Source: Lachnospiraceae bacterium (GTDB lineage: Bacteria > Bacillota > Clostridia > Lachnospirales > Lachnospiraceae). Taken from it: DNA of 64,000 bases. Where the stretch lies: positions 30,461-94,460 of the forward strand of contig JAILGA010000143.1 of NCBI GenBank assembly GCA_024697225.1, given 5' to 3'. Each line of letters begins with the position of its first letter. Positions within the stretch are counted from its first letter, which is position 1. The position numbers and the translations under genes are program-made. Under the pieces are notes generated by a model. That model made no database searches, was not told where the DNA came from, and was given only the letters and a program-made list of their open reading frames with translations. This document shows positions 56,401 through 64,000 of this stretch, one piece after another.

Positions 56401-56430
56401 ATTATACAGCAGAACCTTCCGGTCTGTCAA
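56401..56430 (-). promoter_or_regulatory. Consensus promoter of the nucleoside hydrolase operon
   Basis: Minus strand: TTGACA (56425-56430), 18 bp, TATAAT (56401-56406). Both hexamers match consensus exactly. The -35 overlaps the smpB stop codon. Start expected near 56394, leaving an 82-nt leader. Confidence 0.88.
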
Positions 56431-56894
56431 CGAAGCCTGACCTTGAAGTCCCTCTCCGCCGCTCTCTTTGCGTCCTTTTTGGCGATCGATTCTCTCTTAT
56501 CGTAGAGCTTTTTTCCTCTGGCAAGACCTATTGCGACCTTGACAAGTCCCTTCTTCAGATAAACTCTCAGAGGAACTATGGTATAACCTTCTGTCAAAAC
56601 AGCCCGGTCCAGCTTCCTTATCTCGGTTTTGTGAAGCAGCAGCTTCCTCGTCCTTAAAGGATCCTTGTTGAATATATTCCCCATCTCATACGGGCTCACG
56701 TTCATACCCAGGATTACAGCCTCCCCGTTCTTTATACGCACATAGGACTCCTTTATGGAGCATTTCCCCATCCTGATGGATTTCACCTCTGTGCCGAAGA
56801 GTTCTATACCCGCTTCACACTCCTCGTCAATGAAATAATCATGATATGCTTTTTTGTTGTTGGCGATAAGCTTCTCGCCGCTGCTCTGTGACAT
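56427..56894 (-). CDS. smpB: SsrA-binding protein SmpB
   Basis: 155 aa, normal length. Binds tmRNA for ribosome rescue: [39 protein letters not shown] and the basic C-terminal tail ([18 protein letters not shown]). SD GAGGTGATAT. No tmRNA gene is seen on either side. It follows a terminator, so its promoter is not obvious; read-through from secG is possible. Confidence 0.98.
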   Translation of the reverse strand: MSQSSGEKLIANNKKAYHDYFIDEECEAGIELFGTEVKSIRMGKCSIKESYVRIKNGEAVILGMNVSPYEMGNIFNKDPLRTRKLLLHKTEIRKLDRAVLTEGYTIVPLRVYLKKGLVKVAIGLARGKKLYDKRESIAKKDAKRAAERDFKVRLR

Positions 56895-56913
56895 ATATCA
56901 CCTCTGTGTGAAG

Positions 56914-56946
56914 AAAAAAGACTGCCGCGCATGGATCGCGGCAGTC
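56914..56946 (-). terminator. Intrinsic terminator after secG
   Basis: Perfect 10-bp stem GACTGCCGCG/CGCGGCAGTC (56937-56946 with 56920-56929, 7-nt loop) followed on the minus strand by six U residues (56914-56919). It ends the secG transcript 27 bp after its stop. Confidence 0.93.
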
Positions 56947-56972
56947 CTGTACTGATAACTATGCTATTACGA

Positions 56973-57221
56973 TCAGTTTAAGAAGCTCATGGAAAGTACG
57001 ACCGAAAGGACAACAAACAGTCCTGCAAGCACGGCGGTTCCCTTCTTGAGCATTCCCTCTCTTGATCTGCCTTTGATCTTGTTCCAGTATGTATCGGGAG
57101 TATATCCTCCGCCGATGGCACCCAGGCCCTGTTCCTTGCCTTCCTGTGAAAGCACGATCACAACCAGTGCACAGCAGATAAGAGCATACACAATTCCCAA
57201 TATTATCGATAAAACTTCCAT
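56973..57221 (-). CDS. secG: Preprotein translocase subunit SecG
   Basis: 82 aa with two membrane helices (about 4-24 and 60-80) and the conserved VVIVLSQEGKEQGLGAIGGG loop. Small accessory subunit of SecYEG. SD GGGAGTAATATC. Monocistronic between its own promoter and a strong terminator. Confidence 0.96.
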   Translation of the reverse strand: MEVLSIILGIVYALICCALVVIVLSQEGKEQGLGAIGGGYTPDTYWNKIKGRSREGMLKKGTAVLAGLFVVLSVVLSMSFLN

Positions 57222-57288
57222 GATATTACTCCCTGTTCAGATGCTTTTGTTAAACGCCCCGCACGTCCTGTGCGAAACACAATAACTG

Positions 57289-57317
57289 ATACTATCACAT
57301 TCAGTCGTTTAATGCAA
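57289..57317 (-). promoter_or_regulatory. Sigma-A-type promoter of secG
   Basis: Minus strand: TTGCAT (57312-57317), 17 bp, TAGTAT (57289-57294). Start near 57282; about 60-nt leader with a small GCAC/GTGC hairpin. Confidence 0.68.
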
Positions 57318-57326
57318 GCATTTTCT

Positions 57327-58874
57327 TTATTTCTTTACCAGAAGCGACTTGCCCGTCATCTCAGCCGGTTTCTCCTCACCCATGCACTCTATAAGTGTGG
57401 GGATGATATCCGCCAGACATCCGCCCTCCGCCAGTGTATACGCAGGATCGTAATTCACAAGGATGAAAGGCACGGGGTTGGTGGTATGAGCGGTATGAGG
57501 CTCACCGGTCGCGGGGTCCACCATGCAGTCGCAGTTTCCGTGATCCGCACAGATGAACAGCGTTCCGTTCTCCTCCTTTATCGCATCAACGATCTTTCCG
57601 ACGCAGGTATCGACAGTCTCCACCGCCTTGATCGCCGCTTCAAGCACACCGGTGTGGCCGACCATGTCGGGATTGGCAAAGTTGAGTATTATCACATCGT
57701 ACTTCTTGGAATGGATGGCTTCGAGCACCTTCTCACAGACCTCAGGCGCGCTCATCTGGGGCTTGAGATCATAGGTCGGCACCTCCTTGGGACTGGGCAC
57801 CAGTATCCTTTCCTCGCCCTCATTGGGAGTCTCAACACCGCCGTTGAAGAAGAAGGTCACGTGCGCGTATTTTTCTGTCTCTGCTATGCGAAGCTGCTTC
57901 ATTCCCTTTGCCGCAAGCCATTCGCCAAAGGTGTTTGTGAGCAGCACCTTCTTAAACGCTATCTCCTTGTTGGGGATTGTGGGATCGTAGTCGACAAAGC
58001 ACACATATGTGATCTTGAGGCGCTCTCCTCTGTCAAACTTATCAAATTCGTCATCGCAGAAGCAGTGGGTGATCTCTCTTGCTCTGTCGGGTCTGAAATT
58101 GTAGAAGATGATAGAATCGCCGTCCTTTATGGTGGCTGTGGGCTTGCCGTCCTTCATAATGACAACGGGGATGACGAATTCGTCAGTCTTCCCTGCGGCA
58201 TAGGAGGCTTCCATGGCGGCGACCGCGCTTTCCGCAGTATTGCCCTCACCCTTTGTCAAAGCTCTGTACGCAACCTCGACACGGTCGTAATTGTTGTCCC
58301 TGTCCATTGCGTAATAACGTCCAGAAATTGTCGCAATTTCGCCAACACCGATTTCCTTACATTTGGCTTCGAGCTCTCTGATATAGTCTATACCGCTCTC
58401 CGGCGGCGTATCGCGGCCGTCCATGAAGCAGTGGATGTAGACCTTCTTCAGGCCGTTTCTCTTTGCAAGTTCAAGCAGTCCGTAGATATGGGTGTTGTGG
58501 CTGTGCACACCGCCGTCGGATACCAGACCGTACATATGAAGCGCGGAGTCATTTTTCTTACAGTTCTCCACCGCGCTCATGAGCCCTTCGTTTGTAAAGA
58601 AATCGCCGTCCTGTATGGACTTGGTGATCCTTGTCAGCTCCTGATAGACGATCCTTCCGGCTCCCATGTTCATGTGGCCGACTTCGGAATTTCCCATCTG
58701 TCCGTCAGGCAGTCCGACCGCCAGACCCGACGCATATCCCTTCACAAAAGGATAATTCTCCTTTAACATATCGAGCGTAGGTGTATTTGCAAGCGCAACC
58801 GCGTTGGCCTCGCGCTCCTCCCTGAGCCCCAGCCCGTCCATTATCAGCAGCATTGTGGGTTTGTAACCTTGCAT
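57327..58874 (-). CDS. gpmI: 2,3-bisphosphoglycerate-independent phosphoglycerate mutase
   Basis: 515 aa Mn2+-dependent glycolytic enzyme interconverting 3- and 2-phosphoglycerate. Catalytic Ser63 in GNSEVGHMN, N-terminal LLIMDGLGLRE, and metal sites in FCDDEFDKFDRG and ADHGNCDCM / NFANPDMVGHTG. The frame opens at 58922 but AGGAGA lies 9 nt before ATG 58874, used here. A long open frame on the opposite strand is a shadow. Confidence 0.98.
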   Translation of the reverse strand: MQGYKPTMLLIMDGLGLREEREANAVALANTPTLDMLKENYPFVKGYASGLAVGLPDGQMGNSEVGHMNMGAGRIVYQELTRITKSIQDGDFFTNEGLMSAVENCKKNDSALHMYGLVSDGGVHSHNTHIYGLLELAKRNGLKKVYIHCFMDGRDTPPESGIDYIRELEAKCKEIGVGEIATISGRYYAMDRDNNYDRVEVAYRALTKGEGNTAESAVAAMEASYAAGKTDEFVIPVVIMKDGKPTATIKDGDSIIFYNFRPDRAREITHCFCDDEFDKFDRGERLKITYVCFVDYDPTIPNKEIAFKKVLLTNTFGEWLAAKGMKQLRIAETEKYAHVTFFFNGGVETPNEGEERILVPSPKEVPTYDLKPQMSAPEVCEKVLEAIHSKKYDVIILNFANPDMVGHTGVLEAAIKAVETVDTCVGKIVDAIKEENGTLFICADHGNCDCMVDPATGEPHTAHTTNPVPFILVNYDPAYTLAEGGCLADIIPTLIECMGEEKPAEMTGKSLLVKK

Positions 58875-58920
58875 TTTATCGGATCTCCTCTCTTTAGTCA
58901 CTTTATTACGTGCCTCGAGC

Positions 58921-58949
58921 ATTATAGCCCAAGTATTTCAGATTTGCAA
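58921..58949 (-). promoter_or_regulatory. Sigma-A-type promoter of gpmI
   Basis: Minus strand: TTGCAA (58944-58949), 17 bp, perfect TATAAT (58921-58926). Start near 58914, about 40 nt before gpmI. Confidence 0.85.
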
Positions 58950-58962
58950 ATGCTGACTTTCC

Positions 58963-60786
58963 TCAGCCAAAGGTCAGTTCATATTTATATGCAGTATTAT
59001 AGGTGAGCACATAGATATATCCGTCCTGCCGTATGAACTGGTCGGGACCGGATTTCACCTTCCAGCGATCAAGCACGGCGCCGTTGTGGATGCTGAGTAT
59101 ATACACATAGTCGTCCTCCGCGGTGAAGCCGTATCCGCAGACTATCTGATCGTCAATCACAAGGAAGTTGTTCGCATTGGCGACCAGCATGTCGCTTCTC
59201 CAGAGCAGACTGCCGTCATATGCATTGACAGCGACGATAAAAGCGTTGCAGGGCTGGTCCGCGGAATAGGTTCTGTGGGATATCTCAGTATAGAGCACCC
59301 CGTCAACCAGCTGAGCATAAGGGATCTCCAGTTCCGTAAATTCATTTCCGGGTGTCGGTGTGTTCATGAAATCGCTGAAATCATACCGTCCGACCAGAAC
59401 CTCCGAGGTCGACTCCCTCACTTCCAATATAAGCGAGGTGTAATCCCTGTTATCGGTATAATATGTATATGAGCCGTCATCGTAAGTGTCATTTTCGGCT
59501 GTACGGAAAGACAGGGCAAAAGGTATACCGGTCTCGGCCGACCAGGCGCCCTGATCGAGCCAGTCGCTGACAGTTTTATCCTTTTCCTCGAGAGTGATCA
59601 GGGATTCTCCTATTGGATCGGTCACGCCAGGCGCCGCATAAGGTCTCTCGTTCCAGTCGGGACAGCTTATGTAGAAATCCTTGCTCTCCTCAACATCCGC
59701 ATCATAAGGTTCATCCGGCTCGTAATATCTGAGTATCTTATCGAGCGGCCATTTTTCTACATTCTTTTCCGTATCATCTTTCTTCGTGATCCTGACATCC
59801 AGAGCCGTCTTCGGCATCTGCGCGGGAAGCGCATACGCAGGCGCAAGAAGATCCCCCAGTTCATCATAGGAGATGAAACTCGATATCGGGCCAAAGGCAT
59901 AATACATAAGCTCATAGGCATTGAACTGTATGTGCAGACCGTCCTCGCCGAGCGCCCAGGTGATATCCCCGTCTGCCACCATGTTCTCGATCGTGGGATA
60001 TATACTGTTTCTGTCCTCCTCCGTGAACTCATATTCACCGTCGATGTTTTCCAGATGGTCATATATGAGCTCCGGCACCTTGAACATATCGGTAAATATA
60101 TCACTGAAGGGGATCCTCTCCCCGCTTTTCGGATCAATTGCCACGCAGGAAAAATCCGTGAAGGGATGGGGGCCGTTGTACCAGGATTCCTCGCTCACCA
60201 TATAGGATACGATATTATCATCAGCCCTGTAGAAATATGGCTCCCAGTTCTCTTCATTCGATCCGAAAAAGCTGTCGCGGTACTGCGCCATCTCCGAGCC
60301 CATCTGCGCTTCCTCTGCAAGCGTCTTCACAGCCCTCTCGTAATACTCCATGCTGAGGCTGTTCAACGTCTTTGCAAGAGCGGGATAGGATTTTTTAAGT
60401 GCATCCGGCACCCGGAATTCCGGGTAGCACACATAACCGTACGGAACCTGTTCCGTACTCCCATTATCGTCCCCGTCATCCGGAGGCGTGAACTTATCCT
60501 CGGTTTCCATGCGCTTTATCAGCACATCAAAGCTTATCTCATCCGTCTTATCAGCGTCTGCGGATGCGTTGCCGCCGGCTTCTGCAGACTCTGCCGCGCC
60601 TGCTGCGGATTGGTTGTCCGTTTCCCCGGTCTGCGCCACAGTATCCGCACCGGCGGCGCCATCAGCAGTCTGCTGTGTATTCTGCTCCCCGGCATCAGTT
60701 CCGCTGCCCGCGCTGCTTGCGCAGGATGCGCAGGAAAAGGCGAGAACTGCCGATAATACAATTGCCGTTATCCTGATGCTTTTCAT
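58963..60786 (-). CDS. Putative lipoprotein: DUF3298-like domain plus PQQ-like repeats
   Basis: 607 aa. Signal peptide with lipobox (AFSCASC, Cys near 19-22), Ala/Gly/Thr-rich linker (about 25-85), a DUF3298-like region (about 115-320; SYMVSEESWYNGPHPFTDF, SGERIPFSDIF) and a C-terminal part with WD/PQQ-like strands (GSLLWRSDMLVAN, DDQIVCGYG, HNGAVLDRWKVKSG). Exported; function unknown. SD GAGAGGATATT. 26 bp after the hybrid kinase and probably cotranscribed, so it could serve that sensor; this is inference. Distantly similar in plan to the lipoprotein at 52807-54792. Confidence 0.78.
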   Translation of the reverse strand: MKSIRITAIVLSAVLAFSCASCASSAGSGTDAGEQNTQQTADGAAGADTVAQTGETDNQSAAGAAESAEAGGNASADADKTDEISFDVLIKRMETEDKFTPPDDGDDNGSTEQVPYGYVCYPEFRVPDALKKSYPALAKTLNSLSMEYYERAVKTLAEEAQMGSEMAQYRDSFFGSNEENWEPYFYRADDNIVSYMVSEESWYNGPHPFTDFSCVAIDPKSGERIPFSDIFTDMFKVPELIYDHLENIDGEYEFTEEDRNSIYPTIENMVADGDITWALGEDGLHIQFNAYELMYYAFGPISSFISYDELGDLLAPAYALPAQMPKTALDVRITKKDDTEKNVEKWPLDKILRYYEPDEPYDADVEESKDFYISCPDWNERPYAAPGVTDPIGESLITLEEKDKTVSDWLDQGAWSAETGIPFALSFRTAENDTYDDGSYTYYTDNRDYTSLILEVRESTSEVLVGRYDFSDFMNTPTPGNEFTELEIPYAQLVDGVLYTEISHRTYSADQPCNAFIVAVNAYDGSLLWRSDMLVANANNFLVIDDQIVCGYGFTAEDDYVYILSIHNGAVLDRWKVKSGPDQFIRQDGYIYVLTYNTAYKYELTFG

Positions 60787-60811
60787 AATATCCTCTCCGT
60801 TTCAGTCCACC

Positions 60812-63667
60812 TTATCTCATTCTGACACATACATCACGATATGCCTCAAAAAAGCCTTCGCAATCAGATTCTATGAAATCAGTTTCCGAATTTTTTGCTG
60901 CATATTCATGCTTCCTTGCTCTTGCGCTTAATTCCGCGAGTCCGAGAGATGCCATAACCCCCTTGACCGAATGAGCCGTGATGCCGTATCCGTTCCAATC
61001 CTTAGAAGCGATGCTCGCACGCATTCTTTCTATCTTTTCATCGCACTCGGAAGATACTATATCGACCATCTCCTTAAGCAGCTCCTCATCGCCTCCTGCA
61101 TAGCCAAGCGCCGCTTCATAATCAAGCCCCTCTATCATTTCAAGCTTTTCCCTGAAGGACATGGGTTCGAAGGTCCCGCCGGCAGGTGAAGTCTCTTCGG
61201 AAGGCGTTTGTTCCGGAGCAGAAGTTTCCTCCACGGTAGATGAAGTATCTTCGGAAGGCGCTTGTTCCGGAGCAGAAGTTTCCTCAGCCGCCGTTAATAT
61301 CTTATCCTCAGGCAGATACTTTCTCACTGTACGTTCAAGGAGCGCAGAATCCAGGGGTTTGGTCAGATAGTCCGCAAAGCCCGCATCCGCATACAGCTTG
61401 GCACTTCCCGCCAGCGCATTGGCAGTGAGCACAATGACCGGGGTCTCCCTGTTCTTCGACTCCATATCACTTCTTATGAGTCCAAGAGTCTTTATTCCAT
61501 CGGGATCGGGCATCATGTGATCAAGGAGTATCAGATCGTAGCGCTTCTGCCTGCATAATTCCACTGCCTCCTTGCCGCTGTCGCACAGTTCCGGGACTAT
61601 GCCGACATGCTTAAGGAAAAGTTTCACGATCTTGAGATTGGAGTTGTTATCGTCTACTGCGAGGACGGCGGCCTCAGGCGCTCTGTAAGCAGAGGCATTT
61701 TCATCAGCTGCGGAGCTTTCCGTCCTTCTCTCGGAATCATCACTTACGGGCGTCCTGTCAATGACCTTCACGGGAAGGCACACCGTGAATTCGGAGCCCT
61801 CTCCGTACTTGCTTACAACGGATATCTCACCTCCCATGGAATCAAGTATCCTCTTTACTATGGCAAGTCCCAGTCCGGTGCCCTCTATGCTTCTGTTTTT
61901 CTTCTCGTCGGCACGGGCAAAAGCTTCAAAGAGATGCTTCTGATCCTCTTCTTTTATGCCACGGCCCGTGTCCCTGACGCTCATCCTGAGCCGGTATACG
62001 TCATCACCTGTATATCCGCCGTCAAGTATCAGCGAAACCGTGCCTGTATCGGTATACTTTACGGCATTGCTCATAATGTTGATCAGTATCTGCCTGATGC
62101 GGAACTCATCGGAGATCATTCCGTCGGGAACTTCACCCTGTATCACGGTCTGAAGCTTAAGATCCTTCTCATACGCTCTTTCACGTATTATCGGCATGAT
62201 GCTTCGAAGCATGGAGGAAAAAGAAAACTCCGCTTCACTGATCTCCATCCTGCCGGCTTCGATCCTGGAAAAATCAAGCACGTCGTTTACCAGCATCAGA
62301 AGCATCTGTCCGGAACTCCTGACGCTTTCCGCATACTCGTCGATCGCAGGATCCTTATTCTCACGAAGTATCATTTCGTTCATGCCCAGAATTGCATTTA
62401 TCGGGGTACGAATCTCATGGGACATGTTGGCAAGGAATCTGGTCTTGGCTTCCGAGAGATCGATAGCTCTTTTCCCTTCTTCGCTCGCCTTCATCAGATC
62501 GGCGATCTGCTGGACAACGGAGAGCGCAAGCATAAAGCCAAGTCCCGACAGCATCAGGATGTCTCCGTTTATTATCGGAAGGAAATTGAGCACTACTATC
62601 TCTCCCACGCCGCAGATCATAAAGCCCGAGATACCTATGGCCGTATATCTGTACTCTCTCATGTAACCGCGGATCAGATCAGTGGCCAGGGTGCCGGCAA
62701 CTATCAGGAGTTCGGCAGCAAGAAATGCGTCAATAAAAATCAGCGCATTCGGAAAAGGGAAAACGCCCGTAAAATGCAGGATGGGCCAGCCCACGAGATT
62801 TACCGATGCAAGACACAGAACCGTCCCGGTATAGATCCGGTATCTCCCGTGCTGGAGTGCATCAATGTAAAATGCCAGGCTAAAAGGCATCATAAGACAC
62901 AGTATATAGTTTATGACTCCGTCAATATGATAATGCCCGAAGATAAAGGGATAAAGGAATGAATTGGTGATAAGCCACCCGGCGATGATAAAAACAGACA
63001 GGGATCCGTAAAGCATCTCGATCCGTCTTCTGTAAACCAGCATCATTATGATGCTGACAACGACTATTATCGCGGAAAACAGAGCAAGCAGGAGTGAGAG
63101 CAGGAACGATGCACCGTACTTCGAATACATGAAGCCCATAAAGGAAGCGTCGTCGGCAACAAGGGTCTGCTGATATACAAAGCCCGATTTGGTGGTACTT
63201 TTGCGGATCAGCTTCACTTCCTTTCCCGCATCTTCGGCCTTCAGCGGAACATGCATAAAGAATCTCTTAACACATCCGCCCGGTATCACCATATCCCTTG
63301 CGGCAACAAAATCCTTTCGCAGTTCTCCGTCCACATACACCGCAACATCGCCGCCGATAATGAAGCACAGGCAGGAATCATCGGAAACCGTTTCAGGAAG
63401 AGTCGATTCCACCGTGAAATCACCCATTCTTTTGCCGTCATTTCTGAACGAGCTTCCGGCTTCGACCACACTGCCGTCCGGCATGGTAACGGACCACTTC
63501 TCGATAAATACCGGATCTGTGTATTCCCTGGGATCCGAGTGATCTATGCTGCTGAAATACCAGAGACCTGCAGCAGATAATGCTATAACAAGAAAGAAAA
63601 GTATCTTGACTGCCAGGATGACTTTTCCGGCATGCTTTTCATTTTTATTGTCTGCAGCGATGTTCAT
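60812..63667 (-). CDS. Hybrid sensor histidine kinase (7TM sensor, REC, HPt)
   Basis: 951 aa. N-terminal membrane helix (about 12-33), exterior beta-rich sensor (about 35-180), about seven membrane helices (about 185-385, 7TMR-DISM-like), HisKA with FLANMSHEIRTPINAILG (phospho-His about 418), HATPase (DVLDFSRIEAGRM, DTGRGIKEED, GTGLGLAIVKRI), receiver with phospho-Asp in LILLDHMMPD (about 714), a linker with an 18-aa duplication, and HPt (TAHSVKGVMASLG, His about 898). A full phosphorelay in one chain; no response regulator with an output domain is adjacent. Start ATG 63667 (AAGGA) preferred over 63688. Confidence 0.93.
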   Translation of the reverse strand: MNIAADNKNEKHAGKVILAVKILFFLVIALSAAGLWYFSSIDHSDPREYTDPVFIEKWSVTMPDGSVVEAGSSFRNDGKRMGDFTVESTLPETVSDDSCLCFIIGGDVAVYVDGELRKDFVAARDMVIPGGCVKRFFMHVPLKAEDAGKEVKLIRKSTTKSGFVYQQTLVADDASFMGFMYSKYGASFLLSLLLALFSAIIVVVSIIMMLVYRRRIEMLYGSLSVFIIAGWLITNSFLYPFIFGHYHIDGVINYILCLMMPFSLAFYIDALQHGRYRIYTGTVLCLASVNLVGWPILHFTGVFPFPNALIFIDAFLAAELLIVAGTLATDLIRGYMREYRYTAIGISGFMICGVGEIVVLNFLPIINGDILMLSGLGFMLALSVVQQIADLMKASEEGKRAIDLSEAKTRFLANMSHEIRTPINAILGMNEMILRENKDPAIDEYAESVRSSGQMLLMLVNDVLDFSRIEAGRMEISEAEFSFSSMLRSIMPIIRERAYEKDLKLQTVIQGEVPDGMISDEFRIRQILINIMSNAVKYTDTGTVSLILDGGYTGDDVYRLRMSVRDTGRGIKEEDQKHLFEAFARADEKKNRSIEGTGLGLAIVKRILDSMGGEISVVSKYGEGSEFTVCLPVKVIDRTPVSDDSERRTESSAADENASAYRAPEAAVLAVDDNNSNLKIVKLFLKHVGIVPELCDSGKEAVELCRQKRYDLILLDHMMPDPDGIKTLGLIRSDMESKNRETPVIVLTANALAGSAKLYADAGFADYLTKPLDSALLERTVRKYLPEDKILTAAEETSAPEQAPSEDTSSTVEETSAPEQTPSEETSPAGGTFEPMSFREKLEMIEGLDYEAALGYAGGDEELLKEMVDIVSSECDEKIERMRASIASKDWNGYGITAHSVKGVMASLGLAELSARARKHEYAAKNSETDFIESDCEGFFEAYRDVCVRMR
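61188..61295 (-). repeat. 54-bp in-frame tandem duplication in the hybrid kinase linker
   Basis: Two copies (61188-61241 and 61242-61295) encode the 18-residue EETSAPEQ(A/T)PSE(D/E)TS-(S/P)-x2 segment between the receiver and HPt domains; near-identical at nucleotide level. Confidence 0.9.
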
Positions 63668-63723
63668 TCTTCCTTTTCCGACATGCAAATCTATAAGTTA
63701 TCACGTCCTTCCGCATCCAAAAT

Positions 63724-63752
63724 ATGATAGCAGAGAATGCCGCGATTATCAA
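63724..63752 (-). promoter_or_regulatory. Sigma-A-type promoter of the hybrid kinase operon
   Basis: Minus strand: TTGATA (63747-63752), 17 bp, TATCAT (63724-63729); start near 63717, a 50-nt leader before the kinase. The rest of 63753-63930 holds no gene apart from the repeat array. Confidence 0.8.
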
Positions 63753-63810
63753 TCACATACGTATTATGAAGTTTTTTCTCTCAGAATGAATCTTCTCCCG
63801 GCCCGGGCTA

Positions 63811-63964
63811 TTAAAGCATCTGCTCCATGCAGACTTTTAAAGCATCTGATTCATGCAGACTCTTAATGTATCTGCTCCATGCAGACCTTCAGAGTATTAT
63901 AGCATCTGCTCCATGCAGACCTTCAGAGGCTTATAGTATCTGCTCCATGCAGACCTTCAGAGGC
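63811..63964 (-). repeat. Tandem array of a gene's 3' end (2 x 26 bp + 3 x 34 bp)
   Basis: Five contiguous units: 63811-63836, 63837-63862 (26 bp), 63863-63896, 63897-63930 and 63931-63964 (34 bp). All share TCTGCnnCATGCAGAC (one has TCTGATTCATGCAGAC); the 26-bp units lack the CTTCAGAG segment. The rightmost unit is the C-terminal coding end and stop of the partial GNAT gene. Read on the minus strand every unit has TGC ATG ... TAA in the same register. Each unit except the second can form a TCTGC/GCAGA hairpin. Confidence 0.93.
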
Positions 63965-64000
63965 TTAAGTCCCATCGTCTCATAAAACTTAACAGCCCCG
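63931..64000 (-). CDS. Probable GNAT-family acetyltransferase, C-terminal fragment
   Basis: Only the last 22 codons are in the window; the gene continues past the right edge. The visible end, ...GAVKFYETMGLKPLKVC then MEQIL, matches the closing strand of GNAT N-acetyltransferases (A-x-x-FYE-x-x-G-x-x-P ... M-E-x-x-L). Substrate unknown. Its last codons and stop are repeated downstream. Short fragment, so the family call is moderate. Confidence 0.6.
   Translation of the reverse strand, partial: GAVKFYETMGLKPLKVCMEQIL

Noticed and set aside
56895..56972. tmRNA (ssrA) next to smpB
   Set aside because: The gaps on both sides of smpB are too short and hold only a terminator or promoter.
57270..58766. 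498-aa open frame on the plus strand
   Set aside because: Antisense to gpmI, which has all catalytic motifs; rich in His/Arg/Cys as typical of shadow frames.
61607..62962. 451-aa open frame on the plus strand
   Set aside because: Antisense to the hybrid histidine kinase; no domain recognised.
63811..63964. Short repeats at the right edge as CRISPR or an insertion-sequence end
   Set aside because: Units are contiguous with no spacers, and the rightmost unit is coding sequence of the partial gene; no transposase is near.

Overview
The window comes from a motile, Gram-positive anaerobe of the Clostridia, most likely Lachnospiraceae (Butyrivibrio/Roseburia/Lachnospira-like). This rests on gene content and order, not on a database search. 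Nearly everything lies on the minus strand and is densely packed, with many 4-nt stop/start overlaps and strong Shine-Dalgarno (SD) sequences. Several starts were moved inward because the SD lies inside the longest open frame.

Left edge (1-4540, plus strand): a gene truncated by the window edge encodes a cytoplasmic fusion of a LacI-like ligand-binding fold, a c-di-GMP phosphodiesterase EAL domain and a C-terminal beta-helix. A sodium-coupled NSS-family transporter follows. A bidirectional terminator separates them from the long minus-strand block.

4566-42178 (minus): one continuous flagellar/chemotaxis supraoperon read from flgB toward tsf: flgB-flgC-fliE-fliF-fliG-fliH-fliI-fliJ-motE-fliK-flgD-flgE | flbD-motA-motB-fliL-fliM-fliY-fliO-fliP-fliQ-fliR-flhB-flhA-flhF-flhG-pilZ-cheB-cheA-cheW-cheC-cheD-orf-sigma28-fapA-orf-swrB-like-orf | rpsB-tsf. 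With topA-codY just upstream, the order closely matches the Bacillus subtilis fla/che locus, including a SwrD/FlbD gene after flgE and a SwrB-like DUF6115 gene before rpsB. cheY is absent from its Bacillus position. A terminator plus promoter splits the operon between flgE and flbD. A 300-nt flgB leader contains a promoter, a structured region, an intrinsic terminator and a mutually exclusive alternative stem. This looks like an attenuator or riboswitch and is the strongest candidate for an undescribed system.

42566-52757 (minus): topA-codY-rhomboid protease, then apt-rel-MBL hydrolase-hemZ-GT39-like membrane protein. CodY (GTP/branched-chain amino acid sensing) and Rel ((p)ppGpp) are nutrient regulators placed next to the motility genes.

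52807-63667 (minus): a DUF3298-like lipoprotein and a membrane-anchored nucleoside hydrolase, smpB, secG, gpmI, a second DUF3298-like lipoprotein with a PQQ-like tail, and a large hybrid histidine kinase (7TM-REC-HPt). The right edge holds the C-terminal end of a probable GNAT acetyltransferase. Its terminal codons, stop included, are repeated five times downstream as a 154-bp array.

No tRNA, rRNA, CRISPR array, insertion sequence or phage gene was recognised.
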